From the NCBI GenBank assembly GCA_004123355.1, contig SCHM01000004.1, positions 5,855,017 through 5,919,016 of the forward strand: a stretch of DNA of 64,000 bases, written 5' to 3'. The notes beneath the pieces are model-generated. The model was not told the DNA's origin. It saw only the letters and a list, made by a program, of their open reading frames with translations, and made no database searches. Of the stretch, positions 22,107-34,772 are shown one piece after another. The translations under genes were made by a program, and so were the position numbers. Source of the stretch: Amphirosellinia nigrospora. Lineage: Eukaryota; Ascomycota; Sordariomycetes; Xylariales; Xylariaceae. Numbering within the stretch: the stretch's first letter is position 1; each line of letters opens with the position of its first letter.

Positions 22107-24929
22107 TCAAGATATCGACAACGTCTCGTACCGAATCTCGGCCGTGTCCGAGCCACCGTTCAAGGTAACATAATTCTTCCCTACCGCCAGTGTGACGTCC
22201 GCCGAAACCGTCGTGTATTTGCCTCCCGACGGCTGCAGCTGCAGCAGCGTCTGCGAAACTTGGTTCACCGTCACGTTCACACTCACCACGTCAGTGCCTG
22301 GGTTTGTGTAGCTGAGCGTCAGGTGTTTCGGCTGTCCGTCCGACTTGATTCCCGAGAAAGCGACTGCACTGTCGGATTGCAAGCCACCTACCACCGCCCG
22401 TTCTTCGTCACCGTCGACACCGTGTCAAAGACCACCCGTGTATTGGCGCCTGTGAGGTGCGCATCCACGGCGAAATATGTCGGCCCCGTCACCGGTGGTG
22501 TCCACACCTCGAGCTCGCACACGCCCACCCACGTCGTCGACTGCCGGTACATGTTGACCGCCACAAACGTCGTCTCTACCGAATCGAAGTGGATCTCGTT
22601 ATGGTCGTTGGGTAGGAGTTGCATACTGGACGCGTCCACCGATGCGATGGGGCCATTGGAGCCGTAAATCTCGATGCGGGAAGGTAGGTCCACGCTGCCG
22701 CCTCGTGCGACGTCTGAGTATAGGGCAAGTGTGACCGATGAAATGCTACGCGGCCGCGCAAAGTACACGGTCAATGTGTCGTTTTTGTTGGGCGATTGAT
22801 AGTTTGTCCAACGGTTGTCGGGCACCTGGTCGTAGTAGACGACCCCGTCGATAGCCTTGTAGCTGAAGTCCGCTGGGAATGTGAAAGTTGCGTCAGCCAT
22901 GGGATACTGGCCTGGCCGTCGGGATTCGCGGCGATATTGATGGGAGCGTCGTCTGCTGGGAGAACCGGCGGTGGGATGGGAACCTTGGTAGATTGATCTG
23001 CTCCTTGGTGCACCTTCTCACCGTCGACGTAGACGGTCAACCCCGGGCCTGAATTGTACCTCGACCCATCCTTGTCGTACAGGACAGTAACTAGATGTCC
23101 ATGATATGGCAGGTTCTCGAGGGCAAAGTATGTCCAGTTACTCGGGATAATGGGGGAGATCTGGAGGGTATCATCTGGCTGTGGTATAATGCCCAGGAGT
23201 CCGGTGATTACGTCGCTAATGGCCCGAAAGTATCAGTCATCTCGTACATAGTCACGATATAACCAAGCCACCCGAATTCAAATCACAATGCGAGGCTACA
23301 GGATCACTTACTCATTGTTAGTTGAATGATCATAATGCTCCGAGTGATTAAAATCGTCTCTGCTCCAGACATTGTCAAACGGAGCATGGGACTCGGCCAC
23401 ATAGGGCATTCCGTTCTTTTGCTGTGTCTGGGCGTAGATTTGGAGGTATTGATGATACTGGTCCGTTGTAGCATTGGTGACTCCCGATCGATAAATTGTC
23501 GCCAACGATTTAAGAGTATGGGCAGTAGAGTATGGCCAGGACATACCATTCCACCAGCAGCCTATCATCGTCAGTGTCACTAGCTCTATACGATACCTAT
23601 CAGAAGACTACTTACAATAATCCGTGGGCTTCGTAGCGGCAAAATAGGGGTTACGGATTTCCAAGGTAGTGGGGCCGTACGGTGCAAAGAAGCCTTGCGG
23701 GTCAAACATGGAATCAAGAGCTGGCTGAGCGTAGCTCTCATTCAAGCCAATGCCGAATCGATAAGGAAACAGGCCAACTTGCTCACGACCAGTGAGACGA
23801 GTCAAGTCGGGGTTATCAGGACGAATGACATCCATCTATCGTATAAGCATGATTAGGTCAATGTTGTCAAGAACGGGGGACGCAATCTGTCTTCTAACCC
23901 TCCAGTGGGCGTGAGGAGAACCAAGAGGGAGACTAAGCTAAGCATGCACGTACGAAGAACTCTTGCTCAGGTGCCCACAAACGGTTGTATATGGCCGTCT
24001 CAAGATCGTCGGCGATCTGGGTAAATTGAGATTCGGCGAGGCCGTCATGTGCGATCCCAGCAGCTCTCGCAATGGCTCTGGCATTGGCGACCATATAGGC
24101 ACTATGACACGACACAGCATTAATAAGAGTTCTATCTGCGGTTGGTGAGGTACGTGAGGAAGAAGGTATGTGGGGTGAAGTATGGCGATACGATAGGCGA
24201 TCACCATTAATGGCAGATAGAATAAACATACTTGTGACTCGGTCGATAGGTAAGAGGGCCATCTTTCCTCAAATCGAAGTTCGTATTATTTGGATCCACT
24301 ATGAAGCCAGGCAGAGACAGTTCCTGGGCGTCCCACACCGGTTGGTAGTAATACAACCCGGCATTGGAATCATAAAAATCATCCCACTGATGCCACACCC
24401 GCTTCATGTCGGCAAGCTGGGTACTCAAGAACTCACTATCGCCCGTCACCATGGCGCGACGGCTTGTGGCATCCAAAATCCACTGAGTATACTGAAGTGG
24501 ATCAGCTGGTCCTCGTGTGTAAAGCTGAATATAATCATCGCCATAGGCAGTATTCCTCAACCACCTTGACTCGTCGATCTGATGACCGGCGGCAGCATCG
24601 ATGGTGCCGAAGGCCTTGGCATAGCCGACAGGGTGTACAAACTCTGTGCACATGTAGCCTGTGCCAGCGACCACATAGCGAAGATTTCGCTGAAGTGATG
24701 TCCATCTATAGTAGTAGACATCCTGGATAAGCTGGTCAGGAATGTCAATGAAGGGGATGTTGTCTCGCAAGAAAGTGCGTCCAAGAAAACCAGATATAGG
24801 GTCCTCATGGTTGAGAAACGAGGTGCCATTCACATCGCTGACGCCTTGCCGTGGTCGCAGCTGGTGGCCTCCTAGGACTGAGTAGGCAAGCCCCAAAAAG
24901 ATAATGATGGTAGATAATGACATCGCCAT
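22107..24929 (-). CDS. Secreted or membrane-anchored six-hairpin glycosidase with C-terminal carbohydrate-binding domain
   Basis: Exons: 24929-24232, 24101-23954, 23835-23616, 23561-23312 and 23215-22107. All junction phases agree, and two restored bases (in runs near 22912 and 22398) give 808 residues. The N-terminus MAMSLSTIIIFLGLAYSVLGG is a signal peptide or signal anchor. An in-frame ATG at 25115 would add a 62-residue cytosolic tail and make it a type II membrane protein. The middle resembles alpha/alpha-barrel glycosidases of the GH63/mannosylglycerate-hydrolase type (YYYRWTSLQRNLRYV, YCCWWNGMSWPYSTAHTLK across an intron, HSEHYDHSTNND). The C-terminal 300 residues form a beta-sandwich region with an F5/8-type carbohydrate-binding look (ISSVTLALYSDVARGGS, VGVCELEVW). 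Exact substrate unknown; probably a cell-wall or plant glycan. Confidence 0.75.
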
Positions 24930-27789
24930 TTTACGTAGGGTATCGTCGACCTTTGAAGAGAAGCCATGGTGACGAATATGGAGGTCATGGCCCCTTTTAA
25001 GCTCGCCGTCGAGGGCATGCCGAGGCAGCACGACAGTGGCCGTAGATTTCATCATATTTCCGGTAGTAGAGGTCAGGGGTTGTTTGAAAGTATCATATGA
25101 TGGTAGAATCGCCATGGCCGGTCCGAGCGATCGAGAAGCAAGGATGCAGCCAGTCGGGCGGTACCTGCATGGAGCATGGAACCCAACCCAATAGAATAAA
25201 TCAGTGACCAAGAGCTGGTGGCGGCATGTCAAGGCTTGATGCAATGAGGCATGCAACGTTGACTTAGACGCGATGAGATGTAGGGACCGGCCTGCATCTG
25301 CCTATGCTCGCATCCGCAATAACCATCGAAGCATCAAGCTGGTTTTGGCAACTCAACTTTCTATCCAGCCTAATGATCGATTAGTGGGATGAGTACGGCC
25401 GGATGCGACGTCACGTACTCTGCTAGTTTACCCGGTACGACACACTCACGATGAAGAGGTGAAGGCAAACGATGCTAGTCTTGTCCGGTGATTTTCGGTC
25501 GTAGTATCGGGGGCGGAGATGGTCACACAATCAGCGCTTCGCCGGTTGTGCGTGATATTACCAGGACCACTCTAGTGGAGAAAATCGAAGGCCAGGCTCT
25601 TTATACTCGAGGAAATAAATCAAGTAGAAAGCTGGATTGTTCGAAGATTGGCATTATCAAGGCGCCGGGTATGGTCGGTGGCAGGTAAGGGGTATTAAGA
25701 GATGGCTGGGTCGGGGCAAGCCACTGACACCTCAAATCGGTCGGGAATGCAATGATGAATACTTGTCTCAATCTCCAACCCTAACGAAACCAGTCTGAGT
25801 CCCCATTCCATGAGATGTATTCAACGCCAGCGGGATAAAAGACTGTTTCTTTTGCATTGGCATACCTATCCAGGGCGGAAGCGGGTGGGCCCGGTGATGT
25901 TGCAGGGGTGCTAGGTGAGAGGGTTTCGGTAAAGCCTCGTGAGAATTAAGGGTCGGATGAGACGCTCACGCGCACGCGCACGCGCACCGGGTCCATGGCT
26001 CATGGGGTTGTTTAACTAAGCAGATTCTCCGTCGCCGGGGCGGGCGCATCCCGGAGGCTTGGCTTTGGTTTAGCTCCAGCCCTAGCTCCAGATAGCTCCT
26101 ATTCGAATACTGTATACTGTCGTGCAATTCCGTCCGCCCGGGAACCTTTCTCGGTTCACTCATTCAAATGCGAATGCGGCTACCATGCTCTGCTCACGTG
26201 AACTCATGCCGCGAGGAACCATGCCTTAGCTTAGCTGCAATATACAGTAGTAAGTAGTCGCACACGACTCATCTGTCCACTCACTCACTCACTCACTTAC
26301 AAGGCGGGGATCCAGCTTCATTCCCATGCGACTATAAAGATTCCAGGTCCATCATAGCCTCAGCCGATATCCTCATCTTAGAAGCGTAGACCGGGTCCTA
26401 GATCCGGTATAATAGTGATTAGGGAACGGGGTACTGGACGTTACGGGTAGGTGAAAGAATGAACGATGAGGAAGAAAATCTTAGATGGAGCGCAAGACAT
26501 GTTTTACTGGCGAATAAGGATGGTGGGCATTCGGAGCACCGGGTAATTTAACCGGCCGTGTTGGTTTTCGGAGAGGAGTGGTCATGGCCTCCATTCCGGC
26601 TCCATTCTAGTTGGCAAAAAGACGAAAAGGGAAGGCCACGCGTAGTTAGTGAGTTTCTTAGTACGTGAAGTAGATGGAATGCGATGAGAAGTGATGGTTT
26701 GATCAAAATGTTCCCAAGTAACCTAGCCTGGGCCTGGCTAGCCTAGGGCTACGGAATACTACCTACTGTAGGTGCCTGAGCGGGTGGGTTAGGGGGTCCT
26801 GTCAGGTACGGTTACGGTTACATACATGCCTTGCCTCGCGCAGTAAAAGGAAAGCGTTGCGAAAATCTAATCTAATCTGACAAAGATCAATATACTAACC
26901 ACAACTGCACAGTTAATTACCTTTGTATTAATTCATTGAAAATATAAATTACCTACTCTGACGCGTTCCATGAGCTTTACTGTACTAGGTACATAAGGTA
27001 TTAAATCATCACCCAAGTAACTCCTAAAACCCCGCCCCCACATTCAAGTACCTAAGTACTTGATAGATCTCTAGGTACATGGCTTTATGCCCATCACATG
27101 TGGGAAACGACATAGGAGGTATATACATAAGTGCCATTATAAGCCGTGATTGCATAAACCATGGGCAACTCCTGGCCTACAGTAGATACGAAGGTCCTTG
27201 CCAAATTGACCATTACCCTTGGCAATGGCTCATAGTACGAATCAAATAAACTGTGTGCGGTCTGGCGGATCGGCAAGTAATGTTTCGGGCCGTTGGCGGG
27301 CTATAAGACACTACAGTACAAATTACGCTATACCTGTGTAGGGCCCAGTTTAGGGAGGACCTACAGTGATTAGTATTTGGCCTTGTCAGTTTATATCAAC
27401 GTCCACGGGTATTAGTCGGGCTGGTTAGCGGCCCGAGAATTACCTAATCTACACTACCCCTATACGGAGTAGTACCCAATTTTGGCACGGATTTCTGTAC
27501 TGTGCGGCCTCCAGGAGACCTGGTGGGGGTGGGGAGCCCGGTCATCATCGGGTGAGTCCTCGCCGGCAACAATATGCATACTTAGGAAGTACGATCTTAG
27601 ATAGTAAGGGAGCCAGTCACGTACAACACCACTTACTACATAATCTACAACGCAATTGGACATTCATGTCATGTCAAAAAATAACATGGTATGAATTGAA
27701 TATTTTATCAAGGTGACAGATGAAACATATCAAACGAACACCCACAACTCCTTAGTCGGCTTGAGGGCAAACAACTACATAAACCGGAG
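24930..27789. promoter_or_regulatory. Divergent intergenic region, 2.8 kb
   Basis: Lies between the glycosidase (minus) and the Rqt4-like gene (plus). No gene could be supported. Contains a (CGCACG)n run at about 25965-25987, a (CTCA)n run at about 26278-26300 and several CTAGGTAC motifs near 26990-27080. The section from 26880 to 27720 is AT-richer. Confidence 0.45.
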
Positions 27790-29640
27790 ATGGATGCCAT
27801 GGCCATGTCGACAGTACGGCTCTCGAGGCTGCTTCCCTTGCCCGATGAAGAGTTGAAACAAATCATGGAATACGCCGCGACCTTGTCTAAACCAGATGCT
27901 GCCGACCATTTTCGCAACTTGTTGGGCGACTCGCCTGACGCCGTCGATTTTATTGCGTCGTTCAACTCGAGAAGACAAGCTCCCACGGCGGTCGCCCCAA
28001 ATGCTGCTTTGGGCAACGCAGCAGGCTCTGGTTCTGGTTCTGGCTCTGGCATTGAACCGGTACCAAGATTTTCCAAGGGGCAAGGCAAAAAGAAAAAGGC
28101 GCCCTTGCACACACCCGCGCCGCGAAAAGTGCTTGAATCTGGCCCTCCTACTGGTACTATATACAGCAAGAAAACCCTCGACGAGGATTATATCACCAAA
28201 CGACCCAGCCCAGCCGCGGCACCATCAGTAGCGTCCTTAACAGTGAAGACTGTGCCACACCGATCCGCGACGCCATCACCTGTACCAAAACCCGCCTCGT
28301 CTGGAGCCGGACGTCTAATATCTGATCCGCTGCCTCCTAAATCCAAGTCCACGCCCGGCTCGCGGTCTTCCACGCCGGCATCCAAGACCAGGGTTCACAT
28401 CTCCGGCGGTACCGCGATGCATGGTGCTTCGACTGTCTTATCAGATCTTGATAACGCTATTCGGACGCTCGAGATGATCACCAATCCCCCTATCGACCGA
28501 TGCTGGCCTACGACGATGCAACTGTGTGGCAGCCCGCCACCCTCTCTTGGTTGCTGCCCCTAACTGTCTGAGCTGTGGGAAGGTTGTATGTGTCAAGGAA
28601 GGCCTTGGGCCCTGCACCTTCTGCGGCGCATCACTTTTAAGCCCAGCGGAGGTTCAGTCCATGATCCGCGAACTTCGGGATGAACGCGGTAAAGAAAAAA
28701 TGGCTAGTGAGTACTATCAGCCTTCTAAGCTTGGTTTCATACTCTCCAGAATGGGTTTACACGCTTCTCGCGGTATGTCCGTTTGTAGCATCTACTGCGG
28801 TTACTAATACTAGACGCTGTAGTCGATCGTCAAGCTCACAAAAGGGCCGACGTATCAAGAACGCCGGCACCATTCTCAAGACCGAGAGAAGGTGATGGCG
28901 CAACAAGTGAGGCAGAGATCAAGGCTCTGGAACATCGAGATCGCCTACTCGGTTTTCAAGCCCAGAATGCGCGCAGAACTACGGTGAAAGACGAAGCTGC
29001 CGACTTCGACGTCGGCGCAGCCGTGGCTGGGACGGGCGGAAACATGGTGAGTTGATTTTCATGGCAATGTCCTTCCTCCGTGATAGGTTTCGGAGGCCGA
29101 GGCCCACCAATCTTCCATGTTCCCTTTACGGCCGTGAAGATCTCGTTATACGTCCTACCCGAAACATTTGGGCATCATTCTACTAGCACGAATGTGACTA
29201 CTAACGAAATTGTTGCAGTGGGCCACCCCGGAAGAGCGTGCAAGAGAGCTCAAACGACAGCAGAAAATCCTTAGGGAAATGGAGTGGAATGCGCGTCCAG
29301 ATTACGAGAAGCGGCGGCAGGTGGTCAGTATCGATGTAGTCCGGGTAAGGTCGTGCGAAAAATGGCGGCTGTCGAACGACCGGAGAGCCCCGATGACGAG
29401 GACAGCAGAAGATCCTTAGAGGAGACAACCAAGGACTACGATGATGGGCACAGTGGTGGTGCCTTTAGCAAGAATCCTTTGCTTGGTAACTTAATCAAGC
29501 CCGTGTTTGGCGCCAAAGGTAAAGGTGCTTCTCAGGAGGGTCGTAAAGCGAGTGCCACAAAGTGGCGTAGGGCACAGGATGATTTAGACGATAATGAAGG
29601 TCTTATCTTGGATGGCGGTGTTTATGGCCAGCCAGCTTGA
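27790..29640 (+). CDS. Rqt4 / TRIP4 (ASC-1) type C2HC5 zinc-finger protein
   Basis: Homologue of the activating-signal-cointegrator-1 zinc-finger subunit. In yeast this is Rqt4 of the ribosome-quality-control trigger complex, which binds ubiquitin and helps split stalled ribosomes. Exons: 27790-28706, 28823-29046 and 29219-29640. The N-terminal 250 residues are low-complexity (GSGSGSGSG, Pro/Ser-rich) after a short helical start (DEELKQIMEYAATL). The zinc domain reads CNCVAARHPLL, then NCLSCGKVVCVKEGLGPCTFCG. The C-terminal section has the family block WATPEERARELKRQQKILRE, then MEWNARPDYEKRRQVV, and ends ILDGGVYG. A frame change just before the finger (near 28497) and one missing base near 29349 (GGGG read as GGG) are needed. 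The total is then 520 residues with every junction in phase. Confidence 0.85.
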
Positions 29641-30948
29641 TAAGGGTCGAGGCGTTTCCCCTCGGTAGATAAGGCATGCTTGTACTTGTAGATAGCACCT
29701 CACTACCTACCTAGGTACCAAGGTAGGCATCGTACAAGTTGAATACATCTACCATCTATCTGTCCTGCCTCTTGCTTCTGTGACGTGTACATGGTGACTC
29801 ACGTTGAATTAAGGAACGGAAAAGGAGCTCGTACTAGATCACGAACACGTAGTATAGATAACTGCAATACCCGTGACATTACCTACTCACAACTTGAAGT
29901 ATGGTGCTTACCTAGGTACCTAGTCCCTACCTATGTAGCAAATGATGCGGGATGGTGAGTTGATTAGCATCATGCAGTACCCCTCCATATGCATGAACTT
30001 GGTCCCTATGGGCCTAGCTCGCGAATAAATCATCTTGCAGATGGGGCCAGTGCTAAGCAGGCCTAGCTCTGAACACAGTATATTTCTTAACGCAGAGTCG
30101 AACCGAAGCTCACAGTGTGTCAACAGAGCTATCAAGGTGAGGTTTCAGACCCGACTTGACTATCTACAATATAGGTATAAGGTAGGTAGAGGCGAAACAA
30201 TAAACAGCCGCCACCAATACTACCTAGATACCTAGGTAATGCCATTGGCGCTTACGACAAGCCTTGATCAATATATTTCCATTTATGGCCAACCATTGTC
30301 ATTGAGAACTTGTTACAATTATGTACAATGTACCTAAGTATACTAGCATTTATACGTACACTATCTATACAGTGCGTCGGCAATCCACCGGCCCACCGCC
30401 CTAATAGCACTACAGGTTTAATCTGCCACCATATTGAAGAAGAAAAAAATCACCAGGTCAACCAACTGGGCCGACCCTGACCAACTATCCTGACCGCCAA
30501 AGTGGGAATCAGAGAATTTTCTTCTATCCCACTTTCGAATTGTCCGCTTTCAACACTAGGTATTCAATCGACCCCTCCAACCCCTCTCCTCCCCTCTCCT
30601 CCCCGAGAGAGTGTGCTCGTACGAACGAACAAGCAAACACCCGACCAACCGACCGACCAACCAACTAGACCAACAACGTACAAGCAGTTCGTTGATTGCT
30701 TGTGGCATTGTGGATTGTGTGTCATATTATTGGTAGCACCCCAGCTCAACCATGTCTCTCTCTCTATCTCTATCTTTCTCTCTCTAACTAACTGATTGAC
30801 AGAACGACAGCTTGACAGACCGCCCACCACAGCTCAGACAGGCAGACAGACGGACAGATAGACATCTATTTAGCTATCTACCTACCTGTCCCAATCCTTC
30901 GCCGCCCCCATATTCCTATCAACTCATTTATACATAGTCGGAGCTACA
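29641..30948. other. Intergenic, 1.3 kb
   Basis: No gene seen. Rich in TACCTAGGTACC-type palindromes (29703-29725, 29908-29935 and 30220-30238). The last 400 bases before the coiled-coil gene are C/T- and CCAA-rich, consistent with a promoter and 5' UTR. Confidence 0.5.
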
Positions 30949-33040
30949 ATGGGAAACATCCTCTCCACCCTCTCAGGCGCTGATCCACTCGCCAAGGACC
31001 AGTTAGATAAGAAGATTGCCGAGCAAGACCATCGAGTAGCTACACTCCAGGAAGAAGCAGATGCCCTCCGGAAGAAGATTGCCGAATTGGAACGTGCAAA
31101 CCAGCAGCAGGCCGAGAAGCACGAGACCGACTCAAAGGAACGGGACAGCAAGTCTGCCGCCGCGCACTCGAGTTGGATGGCGCTGCGAAGGAGCAATTGA
31201 CCGCTCTCGAGGGCAAGCTGCAGGCCCTCGAGCAGGCCAAGGGGGCGCTCGCAGAGGAGCTGTCTGTCGCCCAACAGGATCTGCATGGTTCCGCAGAGAA
31301 GAGCCGTTCCCTCGAGGCCGACCTCGCCGCCGTGAAGAAGGAGCTCGCTGACACGACTGTCGCCCGTGACGCCCTGCAGGCAGAGCAGACCAGGGTTGCG
31401 GATGAGCTGGCCTCGGCCCAAAAGGCCCTGGACGAGCAAAAGGGCGTCCTCGCCAAACTGCAGACTGATAACCAGCAACTACAACACGCAAATGAAGAGT
31501 TCAGCAAGGGATCAGAGGAGCAGCTCTCTGCTGCCAAAGCCAGTTTAGCTGAGGAGCAACGGCATCGGTCCGACCTGGAGCAGGCACACGAGAAACTGAC
31601 GGCCGAACTCGAGGCGGCGAAAGCCGAGACTGCCGAATGGCAAAACAAGCATCAGTCCTTGCAGTCTGCATACGAGAGCTTGCAGGCCGAGTCCGAGGCA
31701 GCCGCGAAACAAGTTGCTGAATGGCAAGAAAAGCACAAGGCACTGCAGTCAAGCTACGACGCTCTCACCGCTGAACAGGCCGCTACGAAGAAGGATGTAA
31801 CTGAATGGCAGGAGAAGCACAAGACGCTGCAGGCTACGTACGATGATCTTGTCTACGACTGTGAAGCCTCCAAGGAGGAAACTGCCGAGTCGCAAGAGAA
31901 GCTTAAGGCATCACAAGAGAAGCTAGACAGTATTACCAACGAACTGGAGGCTGCCCACAAGGATGTCGCGTCATGGCGGGAGAAGCATGATACATTACAG
32001 ACCAACTACGACGGCCTCGTCAACGAGTCCGGCGATGCAAAGAAGCAAGTCTCCGAGTGGCAGGAGAAGCTCGGCGCCGTTTCTGCCGATCTGGAGGCGG
32101 CTAAGAAAGAGTCGGCTGATTGGCAACAGAAGCATACCACTGTTTCGGACGAATTAGACGCCTCTCAGGAAGAGACATCCGAGTTGGAAGAGAAGCGTGA
32201 CGCCTTGATCACAGAGTTAGAAGCGGCAAAGAAAGCATCATCCGAACAGGATCAGCGTCTCAAGTCTCTACAGGCCGCCCAAGACGAGGCCTCTAAAGTC
32301 GCCGAGTCGTTGAGACAGGAATTGGAATCCGCCAAGAAGCAACATCAGGATCTCCAGGAAAAGTCCGACGCCCTCGTCAAGCAACAAGAGGAGAAGGCGA
32401 AGGCTTTGGGAGACAGTCACGAGCCGAACTAGAAAAACTCCGTGGCGACAAGGCAAAGGTTGAGGAGGACCTGGCCGAGCTACAGAACAACCACAATAGT
32501 CTCAAAACTGAAGTCGAAAAAGCATCGCAACAAGCAACTGAACTCGAGGCGAAACTAAAATCTACCGAGGAGACGAGCAACAAGCTCCAGTCTCAGCTTG
32601 ACGAGAAGTCAACCGAGGCTCAAGACGCGACGAAGCAAGTCGCTGAGCTACGTGAGAAGTTGGAGGCTGCCGAGGAGGAGACTGACGAAAAGACGGAGGT
32701 CGACGGCCTCCGCAAACAAAGCGAGGCCGCCGAGAAGAAGGCCACGGCGGCCGAAGATAGTCTCCAGAATGCGCAGAAGGTATGACCCCTAGCATCTCCC
32801 TTATCACCTCATTCGCGTGGTGTGAGTAGGCGACTAACAGTAACACAGGATAAGGCCGCCCTCGAGACGAAACTCGCCGAGGTGGAGGCAGACGCCAAGA
32901 AGGCTCAGGACGCCAAATCAGAGCTTCAATCCAGCATCGAGAGTCTAGAAACGGAGAAGAAAGCGCTCGAGGAGGAGTTAAAGGCCGCTAAGGCCGCCGC
33001 CACGGAGGAGAAGAAGTCTGACGAAGCCGCTGCTGCGTAG
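30949..33040 (+). CDS. Long coiled-coil protein with N-myristoylation-type start and 28-residue repeats
   Basis: Exons: 30949-32779 and 32849-33040 (intron GTATGA...ACACAG, 69 nt). Two single bases must be restored (near 31168 and 32419). The total is then 2,025 nt, or 674 residues. The first residues MGNILSTLSG carry a glycine at position 2 and a serine at 6, as in N-myristoylated proteins, so membrane tethering is plausible. The rest is almost wholly heptad-repeat coiled coil (Leu/Ala at core positions; Glu, Lys, Gln outside). From 31632 there are consecutive 28-residue repeats, each starting [A/T/S]-x-W-Q-E-K-H or close to it, i.e. exactly four heptads with a recurring tryptophan. No globular domain is visible. 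It may be a structural or tethering protein; function unknown. Confidence 0.75.
32780..32848 (+). other. Intron of the coiled-coil gene
   Basis: 69 nt, donor GTATGA, branch-like GACTAACAG, acceptor ACACAG. Keeps the heptad register (NAQK|DKAA). Confidence 0.75.
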
Positions 33041-33833
33041 GTCGTAGTTGATCAAAGCAAAGCTTAAGGATTCTGAGGATGCAGGAGGGGATATTCATGA
33101 TGACGATGATGACGTATGGGAGGAAGGTCGCCAAACGCCCTGCTGTACCTGCGACGTATGTATGTATGAATGCCCGCTACGCTAAGCTGTGCCGTGCTTT
33201 TGCCATCGATGTAGATACCCATTATTGTATGACTAATGATAATGTCAACCAAGGCATTTTTGTTACTATTGTTCGTGAGGTCAGTTTCCAATTTTAGCAT
33301 GCATGAGTTTCAATCTTAGTTTAACCTTCCATCAAGTGGAAAGTAATGTATAAACTAAAGCTTTTGAATTTTCTCACCGAGTGTCATCTATACCACTCGT
33401 GTGCATTATTGCACACCAAATTAGTCTGTCATTCGGCCTCTGGGCACCACAATCTTAACTGTGTGTATCCCAATCCAAAAAAAGCCCCCTTCTCGACTGG
33501 GGAGGCCGGCTTCGTCGAAATTACCCTGATTTGGGTCTGGGGTCGCACTAGCTCTTGTCAAAGCCAAAGCCAGAAAGTCCGACGGCTTATCGTCATCGTT
33601 AGTAAGCCATAGGTTCTAGTCTACTTACCTGTGTCACAACTTAACATGGGTAAATCCCAACCACTTAGTAGTCGTTTTTACGGTCAGAGCAAAGAAGCAG
33701 TGTAGACTTGAACTATTGAAGTAATGCGGGTGCCTAACGAAGCAATCTATTTCTATGGTAAAGCTTTTTGGGAAGAAGGGTAAATCTGTGGCTTACACGG
33801 GCTTCATAATAATACCCGTCACCTTCGTCGGTA
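33041..33833. other. Intergenic, convergent 3' ends
   Basis: Between the 3' ends of the coiled-coil gene and the SnoaL-like gene. No gene supported. Confidence 0.5.
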
Positions 33834-34772
33834 TCATGGCTCAAGAGCAAGTTCCTGCAGTTCCTGCAGTTCCTGCACCGTCGTTTTGACCGTATCCCAA
33901 ATCGTAGTGATATGACTGATCAGGCCATTAGATCCGAGCTCGATAGCCGTTACACCAGTCCGTTTAGCAGTTGAATTATCGGACCATTCGTAACCGCCTC
34001 CCTGAGCGCTACGACCACATGGTGTAAGGACGAGCCAGCGCCGTATGGCACGGATTTCAATGCCCTGTCGAAATAGCTTCCAATGGCAATACGCCCCTCG
34101 ACCTGGACCGGAGACTGAAATCTTCCAAGACAACATCGTACGACAACAGACTAGTTGCCAGGCTGGTATTCGCCGTAGACACGGCCGTGTGGAATTTGTG
34201 AACGACATCGGAAAGAAGGCAGTCGGTGTTGTTCGAAGACAGTGCGTAAGCAAAATCCTGCGGATATTGGTCATCGGGGACCCTTCGGCGTCAAGGGATC
34301 CGGCGTCAATGGTCGACTTGGCGCAGAACCTTGCCGTGTTTGAAATCTAGAGTCGTAATCGCCCGAATCTCAGCCCCAAACAGCTGCGGTGTGTTGACGA
34401 AGATGACGATGGCCCGTTCGTGTCGCCGATGATTTTGAGGGGGTACGATGTCCCGTTCGGGCCCCAGGTTTGTACGAAGGATTCGAGAAAGCTTTCGAGC
34501 TTGGGTTGAGAGGCGACCAGCCCGAGAGTCGTGTCGGCGTAGATGCCGAGAACTGGGTCGAAGAAGTTGGCCCATTGGTGGACCTGGTAGAGGCTTTTGG
34601 TGGTGAAATAGCTTGTCATGAGTTGGACAAGTTGCTGGGAGGCATGGCTGGTGTCGGCGATGCGCGGATAAAGCGAGTCATTAGTGCGGATGGTCTGTTT
34701 TGGGAGCAGAGCAGCTGTTGTTTCGCTCAAAAGAGTAGCGGCCACCAAGGCGCCAAGGTTAGAAAACAGCAT
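33834..34772 (-). CDS. Secreted SnoaL/NTF2-like protein (frameshifted)
   Basis: Starts MLFSNLGALVAATLLSETTAALLP, a clear signal peptide. The body carries the SnoaL/NTF2-like pattern: a helical start (SQQLVQLMTSYFTTKS, QWANFFDPVLGIYAD), then strands AIVIFVNTPQLFGAEIRAI and TTLDFKHGKVLRQVDHWD. The last segment repeats the pattern (GVTAIELGSNGLISHITTIWD), suggesting two NTF2-like units in one chain. Three frames must be joined, with breaks near 34407, 34315 and somewhere between 34060 and 34260. No introns are obvious. The 3' end encodes QELQELQEL from a short CTGCAGTTC tandem repeat (33850-33878). Fungal secreted members are of unknown function, and the catalytic residues of the polyketide cyclases are not identifiable here. 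Confidence 0.65.

Noticed and set aside
31040-31648. 202-codon minus-strand Ser/Ala/Cys-rich frame
   Set aside because: Antisense shadow of the coiled-coil gene (Glu/Lys/Ala codons read backwards).
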